From NCBI GenBank assembly GCA_016936335.1, contig JAFGXZ010000296.1, positions 1 to 16,536 on the forward strand: a stretch of DNA of 16,536 bases, in the 5' to 3' direction. Positions 6,031 through 13,844 of this stretch are shown in pieces (the first letter of the stretch is position 1; each line of letters opens with the position of its first letter). The position numbers and the translations under genes are program-made. This DNA is from Fidelibacterota bacterium (GTDB lineage: Bacteria > Fidelibacterota > UBA2242). The notes beneath the pieces are model-generated. The model was not told where the DNA came from and ran no database searches. It saw only the letters and a program-made list of their open reading frames with translations.

Positions 6031-7659
6031 ATGGCAAAACAAATCGAATATAACGTCAAAGCAAGATCAGCTCTCAAAGAAGGAGTTGATAAATTAGCAA
6101 ATGCGGTAAAAGTGACTCTCGGTCCCAAAGGCCGGAACGTTGTCATCGAAAAGAAATTTGGTTCTCCGACAATTACCAAAGACGGTGTTACAGTTGCAAA
6201 AGAGATTGAACTCGAAGACAAGATGGAAAATATTGGTGCCCAGATGGTTAAGGAAGTCGCTTCAAAAACTTCTGATATCGCTGGTGATGGAACTACGACT
6301 GCTACAGTCCTAGCCCAAGCTATTATCGCCGAAGGTTTGAAAAATGTAACAGCCGGCGCCGATCCGATGGAAATTAAAAGAGGAATTGATCTGGCAACTA
6401 TTGAAATTGTAAAAGGTCTCAAAGAGATCAGCAAAGAAGTTACCGGCAGCAAGGAGAAAATTGCTCAGGTTGGTGCAATTTCGGCCAATAATGATAAAGT
6501 TATCGGCGATCTAATTTCTGATGCCATGGAAAAAGTTGGTAAAGATGGTGTTATCACTGTTGAGGAATCCAAATCAACAGAAACTGGTCTCAAAGTTGTT
6601 GAAGGTATGCAGTTTGATCGTGGATATCTATCCGCTTACTTTGTTACCAATGCTGATGCAATGGAAGTGATCCTTGATGATCCATATCTCTTGATTTATG
6701 ATAAAAAAATCAGTGCTATGAAAGATCTTTTACCCATTCTTGAAAAAGTATCCCAAATGGGTAAATCGCTTCTGATTATTGCTGAAGATGTTGAAGGTGA
6801 AGCCTTGGCAACATTGGTTGTCAATAAACTGCGTGGCACTCTGCGGATTGCCGCAGTAAAAGCCCCGGGTTTTGGCGATCGTCGTAAAGCCATGCTGGAA
6901 GACATTGCCGTTTTGACCGGCGGTACTGTCATTTCTGAAGAACAGGGATTTAAACTGGAAAATGCAACCGTTTCTTATCTTGGTAAAGCCAAGAGAATAA
7001 CGATTGATAAAGACAACACAACAATTGTTGAAGGATCGGGGAAATCCGATGATATTAAAGCCCGCATCAAACAGATAAAGGCCCAGGTTGAGTCGTCAAC
7101 ATCCGATTATGACAAAGAAAAACTTCAGGAACGTTTAGCCAAATTGTCAGGTGGCGTTGCAGTCCTGGAAGTTGGTGCCGCTACCGAAGTTGAAATGAAA
7201 GAGAAAAAAGCCCGCGTCGAAGATGCTCTGCATGCAACCCGCGCAGCCGTGGAAGAGGGAATTGTTCCCGGCGGTGGTGTTGCTCTATTGAGAGTTCTTA
7301 ATAAACTGAATGACATGAAAGCTATCGGTGACCAGGCTGTCGGAGTTAAGATTGTGAAAAGAGCAATTGAAGAACCGATTCGACAGATTGCCCTGAATGC
7401 CGGACATGAACCTTCTATCGTGGTTCAGAAAGTCAAAGAAGGTAAAGATGACTTCGGTTTTGATGCGTACAAAGAAGAGTATGTTAATCTTTACGAATCC
7501 GGTATTATTGATCCGACAAAGGTTGTTCGGATTGCTATCGAAAATGCCTCCAGTATTGCCGGTCTGTTATTGACAACTGAAGCATTGATTTGTGAAATAC
7601 CGGAAGATGAACCTGCACCAGCCATGCCTCCGGGTGGTGGAATGGGTGGAATGTATTAA
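6031..7659 (+). CDS. groEL: Chaperonin GroEL (Hsp60)
   Basis: GroEL is the ATP-driven folding chamber that works with GroES. At 542 residues it is full length. Nucleotide-binding elements are GPKGRNV (31-37), Asp51 in TKDGVTVAKEI, and GDGTTT (85-90). The intermediate and apical parts include the VEGMQFDRGYLSAYFVT segment, and the C-terminal equatorial part includes VPGGGVALLR. The C-terminus ends in the Gly/Met-rich tail PGGGMGGMY. No defect is visible. It forms a two-gene operon with groES, closed by the terminator at 7681-7717. Confidence 0.99.
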   Translation: MAKQIEYNVKARSALKEGVDKLANAVKVTLGPKGRNVVIEKKFGSPTITKDGVTVAKEIELEDKMENIGAQMVKEVASKTSDIAGDGTTTATVLAQAIIAEGLKNVTAGADPMEIKRGIDLATIEIVKGLKEISKEVTGSKEKIAQVGAISANNDKVIGDLISDAMEKVGKDGVITVEESKSTETGLKVVEGMQFDRGYLSAYFVTNADAMEVILDDPYLLIYDKKISAMKDLLPILEKVSQMGKSLLIIAEDVEGEALATLVVNKLRGTLRIAAVKAPGFGDRRKAMLEDIAVLTGGTVISEEQGFKLENATVSYLGKAKRITIDKDNTTIVEGSGKSDDIKARIKQIKAQVESSTSDYDKEKLQERLAKLSGGVAVLEVGAATEVEMKEKKARVEDALHATRAAVEEGIVPGGGVALLRVLNKLNDMKAIGDQAVGVKIVKRAIEEPIRQIALNAGHEPSIVVQKVKEGKDDFGFDAYKEEYVNLYESGIIDPTKVVRIAIENASSIAGLLLTTEALICEIPEDEPAPAMPPGGGMGGMY

Positions 7660-7680
7660 TCGGTAATTTGTTTATGAATG

Positions 7681-7717
7681 AATGGGCTGTTTCAGTAATT
7701 GGAATAGCCCATTTTTT
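7681..7717 (+). terminator. Intrinsic terminator after groEL
   Basis: A 13-bp stem (7681-7693 with 7701-7713, two G-U pairs) with a 7-base loop is followed by a T-run (TTTT then ATTT), 21 bases after the groEL stop. This is a strong rho-independent terminator that separates groESL from the next gene. Confidence 0.9.
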
Positions 7718-7788
7718 ATTTAGAAATATCCTTGTATATTATAAATATATGAACAAGAATATAGTGTAACCAAAAAAGAGGAGGATAT

Positions 7789-8175
7789 ATGACGAACTTA
7801 TGGGGAGACATAAAGAAAAATCTAGGCGAATGGGTAACAAAAGCCGCTGACAAGGCCGGAGAATTTACCCGTGATGCCGCTGATAAAGCCGAAGAAGTCA
7901 CAAAACTCGGGAAAGTCAAACTGGATATTTTTCAGACTAAACGGGATATTGAAAAACAGTTTGCGGAATTGGGCGGTACTGTTTACCAGTTAATTCAGGA
8001 TAAAAAAAGCAAAGATTTTGAAAAAAATGAAAATGTCAAAACCTGTCTGGCAGTGATTAAGGATTTAGAGAAGAAACTAAAAGACAAAGAAAAACAATAT
8101 AAGTCTATTCAGGAAGCCAGTCAGGCCGAAAAGGCAAAATCAGCCGACCCGGAAACGGAAAAAGAAGAGAAATAG
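7789..8175 (+). CDS. Small LEA-like amphipathic helical protein, function unknown
   Basis: I do not recognise a named family. The 128-residue protein has no signal peptide or membrane segment, is rich in Lys, Asp, Glu and Ala, and should be almost entirely helical and partly disordered. Residues about 14-40 show an 11-residue periodicity (VTKAADKAGEF, then TRDAADKAEEV), which resembles group 3 LEA or YtxH-like helical repeats. Residues about 75-110 look like a Lys/Glu coiled coil, and the tail is charged. A very strong Shine-Dalgarno GAGGAGG (7778-7784) precedes the ATG and suggests high expression. A TATAGT at 7760-7765 may be its -10. The sigma factor gene follows 27 bases downstream without a terminator, so the two may be co-transcribed. 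A stress or protein-binding role is possible but unproven. Confidence 0.75.
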   Translation: MTNLWGDIKKNLGEWVTKAADKAGEFTRDAADKAEEVTKLGKVKLDIFQTKRDIEKQFAELGGTVYQLIQDKKSKDFEKNENVKTCLAVIKDLEKKLKDKEKQYKSIQEASQAEKAKSADPETEKEEK

Positions 8176-8202
8176 TTTCCAAATCTCAAGTTAAAATCCA
8201 TT

Positions 8203-9066
8203 ATGAAAAAGGGTGGGTCCTTAGAAAAGTATCCCTATTCGTACAGCCATGTGCTTAAGAGATATTTTGAGGAAATCAGCCATGAAGATCCTCTTACACC
8301 GGAAGAGGAGATAGAACTCGCTATCAAAGTACGGCAGGGTGATTCACAGGCGCTTGACAGATTATTACGAGCGAATTTACGGTTTGTAGTATCTGTTGCT
8401 AAGAAGTTCCAGAACCACGGGCTGTCACTTGAGGATCTGATAAATGAAGGTAATATTGGACTCATCAAAGCCGCTCAGCGCTTTGATGAAACCCGGGGAT
8501 TTAAATTTATCTCCTATGCCGTTTGGTGGATCCGGCAGACGATATTACAGGCAATTTCCGAATATTCTCGACTTGTTAGATTACCGCTTAATGTGGTTGG
8601 TAATCTCAATAAAATCTCAAAAATAACATCTGAATTTGAGCAGGAATATGAACGAGAACCAACCATAGAAGAAATTGAAGAAATTCTTGTCCAGGAAAAA
8701 ATTGATCTGGATATTGCCCGGCAGCTTTCAGAGGGAACCCTAAGTATTGATTCTCCTATCGGAAAAAATGGCAATGGAACTCTTCAGGACATTTTAATAG
8801 GCCAGGAAGACAACGAACCTGGAAATTTACTCACCGAAGAATCATTTCATATTGAAATTGAGAGAGCATTACGAAGCCTCGATAATAGAGAATCAACCAT
8901 TATTCGGATGTACTTTGGCATTGGTCATGAACTTCCCATGACCCTTGAAGAAATCGGAAATGACTTACATTTAACACGCGAAAGAGTCCGGCAAATAAAA
9001 GAAAAGGCCTTGCGAAAGCTACGACACACCTCAAGAGCACTCAATTTGAGAGGTTTTTTAGGTTGA
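8203..9066 (+). CDS. rpoD: RNA polymerase sigma factor, RpoD/sigma70 type (no region 1.1)
   Basis: This sigma factor directs RNA polymerase to promoters. The 287-residue protein lacks region 1.1 and the long non-conserved region, as in the primary sigma factors of FCB phyla. Region 1.2 to 2.1 spans LTPEEEIELAIKVRQGD to LLRANLRFVVSVAKK. Region 2.2-2.4 contains LEDLINEGNIGLIKAAQRFD and the -10-reading segment FKFISYAVWWIRQTILQAI. Region 3 starts at SRLVRLPLN. Region 4 holds LDNRESTIIRMYFGIG and the -35-reading helix-turn-helix MTLEEIGNDLHLTRERVRQIK. All core residues look intact, so it is either the housekeeping sigma or a group 2 relative; no other sigma in the window allows comparison. The Shine-Dalgarno sequence is weak. 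A promoter for the next gene begins 10 bases after its TGA. Confidence 0.93.
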   Translation: MKKGGSLEKYPYSYSHVLKRYFEEISHEDPLTPEEEIELAIKVRQGDSQALDRLLRANLRFVVSVAKKFQNHGLSLEDLINEGNIGLIKAAQRFDETRGFKFISYAVWWIRQTILQAISEYSRLVRLPLNVVGNLNKISKITSEFEQEYEREPTIEEIEEILVQEKIDLDIARQLSEGTLSIDSPIGKNGNGTLQDILIGQEDNEPGNLLTEESFHIEIERALRSLDNRESTIIRMYFGIGHELPMTLEEIGNDLHLTRERVRQIKEKALRKLRHTSRALNLRGFLG

Positions 9067-9075
9067 TAAAAAATG

Positions 9076-9104
9076 TTGACAAAGTGTTTACATTTTATTA
9101 AAAT
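9076..9104 (+). promoter_or_regulatory. Near-consensus sigma70 promoter upstream of the M23 peptidase gene
   Basis: TTGACA (9076-9081, exact -35) is separated by 17 bases from TAAAAT (9099-9104, five of six -10 positions). Transcription should start near 9111, giving a leader of about 48 bases before the ATG at 9159. This is the best promoter in the window. Confidence 0.85.
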
Positions 9105-9158
9105 GAGGTGTAGATGAAAATCTTGGGGTTACCAATATAAAAAATTGTTAGAATAAGA

Positions 9159-10079
9159 ATGAAGAGACAATCCAAGATTGTTTTAGTTTGGAACACAAAA
9201 AGATCACCAAAAGCCTTTAGTCTGTCTCACCGACAGTTGATTGGCACGGCGGTTCTTGCCGTTTTATTAATCATTGGTGCTGTGATAATCGGGATAAATG
9301 TTTTTTCAAATTCCGTTTATAATGCCAGAGTAGTCCGCCTGAAAAAAAATAACAGTAAACTTGTCGGTACTGTGTACGATCTCGATCAACGGATTCAGCA
9401 GATGGAGTCGGAACTGCATGTTCTTGCTGAAAAAGATCAGGCATTGCGAACATATGTTGATATTCCGGTCATTGATCGGGATGTTCGAAAACTGGGTATT
9501 GGAGGAAAATACAGTTTCCAGGGTGAAGAACTTGATAATTTATTACCCAGTGATGATGTAAAAATATCGGAATTAGCAAATGATTTGGATCGTCTGACTC
9601 GGGAAATCAAGCTGGAACGTATCAGTTACGAAGAAATCTATGATGCTATCAAGCATCGATCTCCCCAGATAAAATCAACACCATCCATTCGCCCGGTAAA
9701 TACCGGTTATATTTCGGATGGTTTTGGTTACCGGCGCGATCCGTTTACCGGCACCCGCCAGTTTCATTATGGAATTGATATTTCAGCACCATCAGGAACC
9801 CCGGTCTATGCAACTGCTGACGGAGTGGTTCGAAGCACAAGTTACAGCACTACCTATGGTAAAATAATTAAAGTGGATCATGGTTATGGTTATTCGACCT
9901 TTTACGCCCACTTATCTAAAATGGTTATTAAACCGGGCGAAGTGATCAAACGTGGTCAGAAAATTGCGGAAGTCGGATGTACCGGCAGAAGTACGGCATC
10001 TCATCTTCATTACGAAGTTCGTCAATTCGGAATAAATAAAAATCCGCTCGATTATTATTTTACTGGTTACATTCGCTAG
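9159..10079 (+). CDS. Membrane-anchored M23 (LytM-type) peptidoglycan endopeptidase
   Basis: This is a zinc metallopeptidase predicted to act on peptidoglycan cross-links in the periplasm. A basic N-terminus precedes one membrane helix (about residues 28-50). A coiled coil (about 55-105) and a linker lead to the C-terminal M23 domain (about 185-300). The catalytic motifs are HYGIDISA (HxxxD) and HLHYEV (HxH), with DGFGYRRDPFTG in front and GVVRSTSYSTTYGKIIKVDH between; the Zn ligands His, Asp and His are all present, so it should be active rather than a LytM-type activator with lost ligands. The helix, coiled-coil and M23 arrangement is common in FCB and other diderms. It has its own strong promoter, but no strong Shine-Dalgarno sequence. 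Confidence 0.93.
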   Translation: MKRQSKIVLVWNTKRSPKAFSLSHRQLIGTAVLAVLLIIGAVIIGINVFSNSVYNARVVRLKKNNSKLVGTVYDLDQRIQQMESELHVLAEKDQALRTYVDIPVIDRDVRKLGIGGKYSFQGEELDNLLPSDDVKISELANDLDRLTREIKLERISYEEIYDAIKHRSPQIKSTPSIRPVNTGYISDGFGYRRDPFTGTRQFHYGIDISAPSGTPVYATADGVVRSTSYSTTYGKIIKVDHGYGYSTFYAHLSKMVIKPGEVIKRGQKIAEVGCTGRSTASHLHYEVRQFGINKNPLDYYFTGYIR

Positions 10080-10108
10080 AATATTTTAATAAAATCTAAT
10101 TTTTTATT

Positions 10109-10136
10109 CAGCTTTATAAATCGGCTGTTTTTTTTT
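10109..10136 (+). terminator. Possible weak intrinsic terminator after the M23 gene
   Basis: CAGC (10109-10112) can pair with GCTG (10124-10127) across an 11-base loop, followed by nine Ts (10128-10136). The T-run is strong but the stem is short. It lies 30 bases past the M23 stop and 14 before miaB, so it could also be an attenuating site or only partial termination. Confidence 0.4.
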
Positions 10137-10150
10137 AAGTTTCGACTACT

Positions 10151-11455
10151 ATGGAAGCCGGTAAATATTATATTGAAACGTATGGTTGCCAGATGAACGA
10201 GGCTGATTCTGAAATCATTGCCGGACTTTTGGAAAGGGAAAATTATATCGCTACCTGCAATCCGGAAGAAGCCAATATCATTCTGGTGAATACCTGCAGT
10301 GTTCGTCATGGCGCCGATAATCGGGCAATCTCTCGCTTGTCCCAGTTTAAATCCTTAAAAAAAACGAATCCAGATCTTCTCCTTGGTCTTGTAGGCTGTG
10401 TTGCCCAGCGGGATCGTGGCAAAATATTAAAGGAGAAACCCTTCATTGATCTGGTATTAGGGCCGGATGCCTATCGTCAAATTCCTCAATTGATAATGAA
10501 TAAACCCCATTCCTTTGTTGATGTGAATCTTTCCAGAAGGGAAGTTTATGACGGCCTGATGCCGTTCAGGAATAGCGTTGTGAATGCCTGGGTGTCCATT
10601 ATGCGGGGATGCGATAAATTTTGCTCCTATTGCATTGTTCCATATACCCGGGGACGCGAACGTAGTCGCTCGGTAAAAAGCATTGTGGAAGAAGTTAAAA
10701 TTGCCGTCAATGATGGCTATCAGGAAATTACACTACTAGGCCAAAATGTCAATTCCTATCGTTATAAGGAATACCGCTTTCCGGAACTCTTGATCCAGGT
10801 CGCAAAAATACCGGGTGTCAAACGGATTCGTTTTACATCACCCCATCCGGAAGATGTAAATGCCCGGATGCTTGAAGTAATGCGTGATTTTGACAATATC
10901 TGTAAGCATATTCATTTGCCGCTCCAATCGGGATCGACAAAAGTATTGTCGGCGATGAACCGGTCTTATACTCAGAAAAGATATTTGGATTTTGTGGCAA
11001 ATATTCGAAATCTTTTACCCACTTGCGGGATTACGACTGATATTATTGTCGGTTTTCCTGGTGAAACCGCCGCTGATTTTGAAGAAACTCTGCGTGTGAT
11101 GGATGAAGTCATCTTTGATAATGCTTATATGTTTAAGTATTCACCGCGTCCAAATACTGCGGCCGTGCAATTGACTGATAACGTTACTGAGGAAGAAAAG
11201 GCAGAACGCCTTAATCGGATTATTGCGAAACAGAAAAAGCATACGACTTTCAGAAATCGTCAGACAATCGGAACGGTCCAATCGGTATTAATTGACGGAA
11301 GCAGTAAAAAAAATGTCGATGAAAAAATTGGTAGGACAGATTCGAATAAACTGGTAATTTTAAAAGAAGGAAACGCTGACATTGGTGATTTAATTGATAT
11401 ATTAATTACCGGAGCACCCGGTGTCAGCCTGTTTGGTAAAATTCAAAAATCATGA
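10151..11455 (+). CDS. miaB: tRNA-2-methylthio-N6-dimethylallyladenosine synthase MiaB
   Basis: MiaB is a radical SAM enzyme that adds a methylthio group to i6A37 of tRNAs reading codons that begin with U. The 434-residue protein has the N-terminal methylthiotransferase domain with Cys13 (ETYGCQMNEADS), Cys49 (NTCSVRHGA) and Cys83 (GCVAQRD), which hold the auxiliary 4Fe-4S cluster. The radical SAM motif follows at Cys154/158/161 (RGCDKFCSYCIVPYTRGRE), then the GQNVNSY and HLPLQSGS segments and a C-terminal TRAM domain (about 365-430). The RGRERSRS sequence fits MiaB rather than RimO or MtaB. Its TGA stop overlaps the GAGG ribosome binding site of the next gene, pointing to one operon. Of interest, tRNA-Sec, encoded later in the cluster, is itself an i6A37-type tRNA in some bacteria. 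Confidence 0.96.
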   Translation: MEAGKYYIETYGCQMNEADSEIIAGLLERENYIATCNPEEANIILVNTCSVRHGADNRAISRLSQFKSLKKTNPDLLLGLVGCVAQRDRGKILKEKPFIDLVLGPDAYRQIPQLIMNKPHSFVDVNLSRREVYDGLMPFRNSVVNAWVSIMRGCDKFCSYCIVPYTRGRERSRSVKSIVEEVKIAVNDGYQEITLLGQNVNSYRYKEYRFPELLIQVAKIPGVKRIRFTSPHPEDVNARMLEVMRDFDNICKHIHLPLQSGSTKVLSAMNRSYTQKRYLDFVANIRNLLPTCGITTDIIVGFPGETAADFEETLRVMDEVIFDNAYMFKYSPRPNTAAVQLTDNVTEEEKAERLNRIIAKQKKHTTFRNRQTIGTVQSVLIDGSSKKNVDEKIGRTDSNKLVILKEGNADIGDLIDILITGAPGVSLFGKIQKS

Positions 11456-11462
11456 GGTCGAT

Positions 11463-11771
11463 ATGAAATATCTAAAATTGCTTGTGCTTGTTTTTATCGT
11501 TCTGTTATTGCTGATCTTTGTAATTCAGAATGTTGGTCAGAAAATTACCTTGAAATTTTTTAGTAGTAACTATGCGTTCAGTACTGAAATGATCGTTGTA
11601 TTGCTGATAGCCATGGTTTTAGGATTTTTAATTGGATACCTGATTGCCGGTTTCCAAATTCTGGAACAAAGGAGAATAGTGCACGTCTTAAATGGTGAAT
11701 ATAAAAAGTTAAAAAAAGAAATCGATCTTTTACGCAATAAAGACCTGGAAGAGGTTGAATTAAAAGAGTAA
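11463..11771 (+). CDS. lapA: LapA-domain (DUF1049) small inner-membrane protein
   Basis: This 102-residue protein has two membrane helices (about residues 3-22 and 40-62) joined by a short loop with the family signature NVGQKITLKFF, then a cytoplasmic coiled-coil tail. This is the LapA (YciS) layout. In E. coli LapA partners LapB in controlling lipopolysaccharide synthesis through FtsH-mediated LpxC turnover. The ATG at 11463 is preferred over an upstream in-frame start at 11421, which would overlap miaB, because GAGG (11454-11457) sits five bases before it and the first helix follows directly. A LapB-like gene comes 18 bases later, which strengthens the assignment. Confidence 0.85.
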   Translation: MKYLKLLVLVFIVLLLLIFVIQNVGQKITLKFFSSNYAFSTEMIVVLLIAMVLGFLIGYLIAGFQILEQRRIVHVLNGEYKKLKKEIDLLRNKDLEEVELKE

Positions 11772-11789
11772 TCGAATAAAGGGTTATAA

Positions 11790-12929
11790 ATGACAACACT
11801 TCAAATCATTCTGGTAATTGTTTTTATTGTAATCCTGATAATGGTATTGGGAACCGTTATTGGGCGAAGAAAAACGGAGATAAAACCGAAATCGTCGCTG
11901 TATACCCAGGCTCTGAATCACATTCTTCAGGGGGAGTACGACGTTGCTATCAAGGAACTGAAATCGATTATTGAAAAAGACACCAGCCATATTGACGCCT
12001 ACATCAAATTGGGGAATATTCTCCGTGAAACCGGAAAATTAAAACCAGCCGTAAAAGTGCATCAGACCTTGCTTTATCGTCAGGACATTAACAAACTCCA
12101 GAAATTGGAAATTATGCGAAATCTGGTACTGGATTATGTTGATCTGAATGAAAAAGGAATTGCTTTGTCTGTAGCCTTGAATATACTGGACGAAGAAAAG
12201 AAAAACATCTGGGCTCTGGAAAAGATCTGGCACCTATATCGGGATTTGAAAAAATGGAATAAAGCCTCCGAATATATGGAAAAGGTTTTTCAGATTCGGA
12301 AAGAGCATAATAAACGGGCAATGTCTATTTACAAAGTGCAGGAGGGCCTTGATAAATTTGAAAATAAAGCATATCACGATGCCCGTCTGATCTTTCGGAA
12401 AGCTATCCGTATCGATTCCCGTTGCGAGGCCAGCTATTATTACATTGCTGAATCCTATTTAAGGGAAAAGCGGGATGCTGATGCGGTGGAGTGGTGGGAA
12501 AAATTTGCTGAAGTTGCTCCAAAAAAAGCCTGGCTGGTTTTTCCTCAAATTCAAAAAGTCCTGTTTAATTATGGTAATTTTGGAAATATCGAGGATTTTT
12601 ATCTGAAAATATTGAAAAATGAACCCAATGATGTTCGCACAATCACCGCATTGGCCAGCTTTTATGAACGCAAAGGAGACCTGTCCAGGGCGTCAAACCT
12701 GATCAGCGATTTAATCGAAACCAATCCAACATCGGTGATCGCAAAAATTGCCTACAGCAAATTGTTGATTGCCCTGCAGCGTGATCGTGAGGCCGGTGAT
12801 GTTCTGACGGATATTGTGAATCGGTTCGATTCTATTAATGAAGTCCGCTGTTCCAACTGTGGGCATATCGCCAATGAAGCGCTCTGGATTTGTCCGGTTT
12901 GTGGAACCGAGGATTCCTTTTTAGACTGA
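11790..12929 (+). CDS. lapB: LapB (YciM)-like TPR protein with rubredoxin-type zinc ribbon
   Basis: This 379-residue protein (E. coli LapB has 389) has the full LapB architecture: an N-terminal membrane helix (about residues 3-25), TPR repeats from about 36 to 335, and a C-terminal metal-binding module with Cys354/357 (CSNC) and Cys368/371 (CPVC). In E. coli LapB links FtsH to LpxC and so limits lipopolysaccharide synthesis, with the TPR and rubredoxin parts both essential. Adjacent LapA supports the same assignment, though sequence similarity in TPR proteins alone would be weak. In this lineage the lipid A target cannot be verified from the window. The TGA stop lies two bases before the start of the next gene. 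Confidence 0.85.
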   Translation: MTTLQIILVIVFIVILIMVLGTVIGRRKTEIKPKSSLYTQALNHILQGEYDVAIKELKSIIEKDTSHIDAYIKLGNILRETGKLKPAVKVHQTLLYRQDINKLQKLEIMRNLVLDYVDLNEKGIALSVALNILDEEKKNIWALEKIWHLYRDLKKWNKASEYMEKVFQIRKEHNKRAMSIYKVQEGLDKFENKAYHDARLIFRKAIRIDSRCEASYYYIAESYLREKRDADAVEWWEKFAEVAPKKAWLVFPQIQKVLFNYGNFGNIEDFYLKILKNEPNDVRTITALASFYERKGDLSRASNLISDLIETNPTSVIAKIAYSKLLIALQRDREAGDVLTDIVNRFDSINEVRCSNCGHIANEALWICPVCGTEDSFLD

Positions 12930-12931
12930 TA

Positions 12932-13753
12932 ATGAAACGATTATTTCTGGTATTGTTATGCTTTTTCCCGGTCCTGATTTTTACCCAGGATCTAAGTCAA
13001 TATTTTGAATATATTGAAAAGGATGATATTAATAAGGTTCGGGCGGCAATTCCGAATTTGATCAGAAAATATCCCAATAATCCGGATGTCTTGTATCTCT
13101 CGGCATTGATCGAACCCGATGGCGATAAGGCACTTTTAATATACAAAGATGTCATGAGCCAATATCCGAACAGTGACCGGGCTGATGATGCATTAACGAA
13201 AATCATAGAATATCTGTACACAAAAGGACTTTACAATAGAACAATCGATTATTCTAAACAGTTAATTTCCAAATATCCCGAAAGCGAACAAATTGGAAAT
13301 TGTGTATATATGCTGCTGAGCAGTTTCAACGTCATGAATAAAAAAGATTCGGTTGATTACTACTATTCGTACTATTTAAAACGATACCCAAAAATGAAGA
13401 TGCCTTTTAAAAACTATCAGTCCGCCGCGACCTGGATCACAGATGATAAACCGATGGAAACTGTTCAACCGGCACCGGAACCAAAGCCGGTTGAAAAAAC
13501 TGTTACTGAATCCAAATGGGCCCTGCAGGTTGGTGCTTTTGGAAATTCACAGAACGCGCTGACGTTAAAAAACCGCCTTCAATCCTATGGCTATGAACCC
13601 TATATTCAGAAAATCAAAAGCAGTAATACAGATCTGCTGTCAGTTCGAGTTGGTAAATATGATTCTCAGGAAGCAGCCAAAGCAGCCGGTGATCGGTTGA
13701 AAGCGCTTCATAAAATTGATTATATTGTGATTAAGAGGAATTCATGGGAATGA
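12932..13753 (+). CDS. Secreted TPR protein with C-terminal SPOR domain
   Basis: The 273-residue protein starts with a Sec signal peptide (hydrophobic to about residue 18), continues with TPR-like helices resembling YbgF/BamD-type repeats (about 20-145, with RKYPNNPDVLYLSALIE and SQYPNSDRADDALTKIIEY-like units), then a Pro/Glu/Lys linker (about 170-190) and a SPOR domain (about 195-270, beginning WALQVGAFGNSQNA). SPOR domains bind denuded glycan strands at division or remodelling sites, so this is probably a periplasmic peptidoglycan-associated protein. The ATG at 12932 is preferred over 12890, which would overlap lapB and lack the signal at its N-terminus. Its last two codons and TGA stop lie inside the 5' end of the selenocysteine tRNA gene. 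The partner proteins are unknown. Confidence 0.85.
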   Translation: MKRLFLVLLCFFPVLIFTQDLSQYFEYIEKDDINKVRAAIPNLIRKYPNNPDVLYLSALIEPDGDKALLIYKDVMSQYPNSDRADDALTKIIEYLYTKGLYNRTIDYSKQLISKYPESEQIGNCVYMLLSSFNVMNKKDSVDYYYSYYLKRYPKMKMPFKNYQSAATWITDDKPMETVQPAPEPKPVEKTVTESKWALQVGAFGNSQNALTLKNRLQSYGYEPYIQKIKSSNTDLLSVRVGKYDSQEAAKAAGDRLKALHKIDYIVIKRNSWE

Positions 13754-13838
13754 TTGCAACCCCGGTGGGTGCCACGGTCTTCAAAATCGCTGTTCCCGAC
13801 ACAATCGGGAAGCTGGGTTCGACTCCCAGGCGTTCCCG
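13746..13838 (+). tRNA. selC: tRNA-Sec (selenocysteine), anticodon TCA
   Basis: This 93-base tRNA has the traits of tRNA-Sec. The anticodon loop is CTTCAAA with TCA at 13781-13783. There is a long variable arm with a perfect 7-bp stem (13793-13799 with 13805-13811). The T-arm is CTGGG/CCCAG around TTCGACT (13813-13829). The acceptor pairs 13746-13752 with 13831-13837 (one T-G pair), and an eighth position, A13753 with G13830, mismatches. Discriminator G is at 13838 and CCA is not encoded. The D-arm region GCAACCCCGGTGGGTGC also fits. The first eight bases overlap the SPOR gene. The anticodon stem has only four clear pairs (CGGT with ATCG) and a flanking A-C. Its presence implies that UGA is read as Sec somewhere in this genome. 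Confidence 0.9.
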
Positions 13839-13844
13839 CTAAAT

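Noticed and set aside
9114..9140. Eight-codon mini-ORF (MKILGLPI) in the M23 leader, after a GAGGTG stretch
   Set aside because: The promoter at 9076-9104 would start transcription near 9111, which leaves the GAGGTG outside the RNA, so no ribosome binding site remains. No attenuator follows it.
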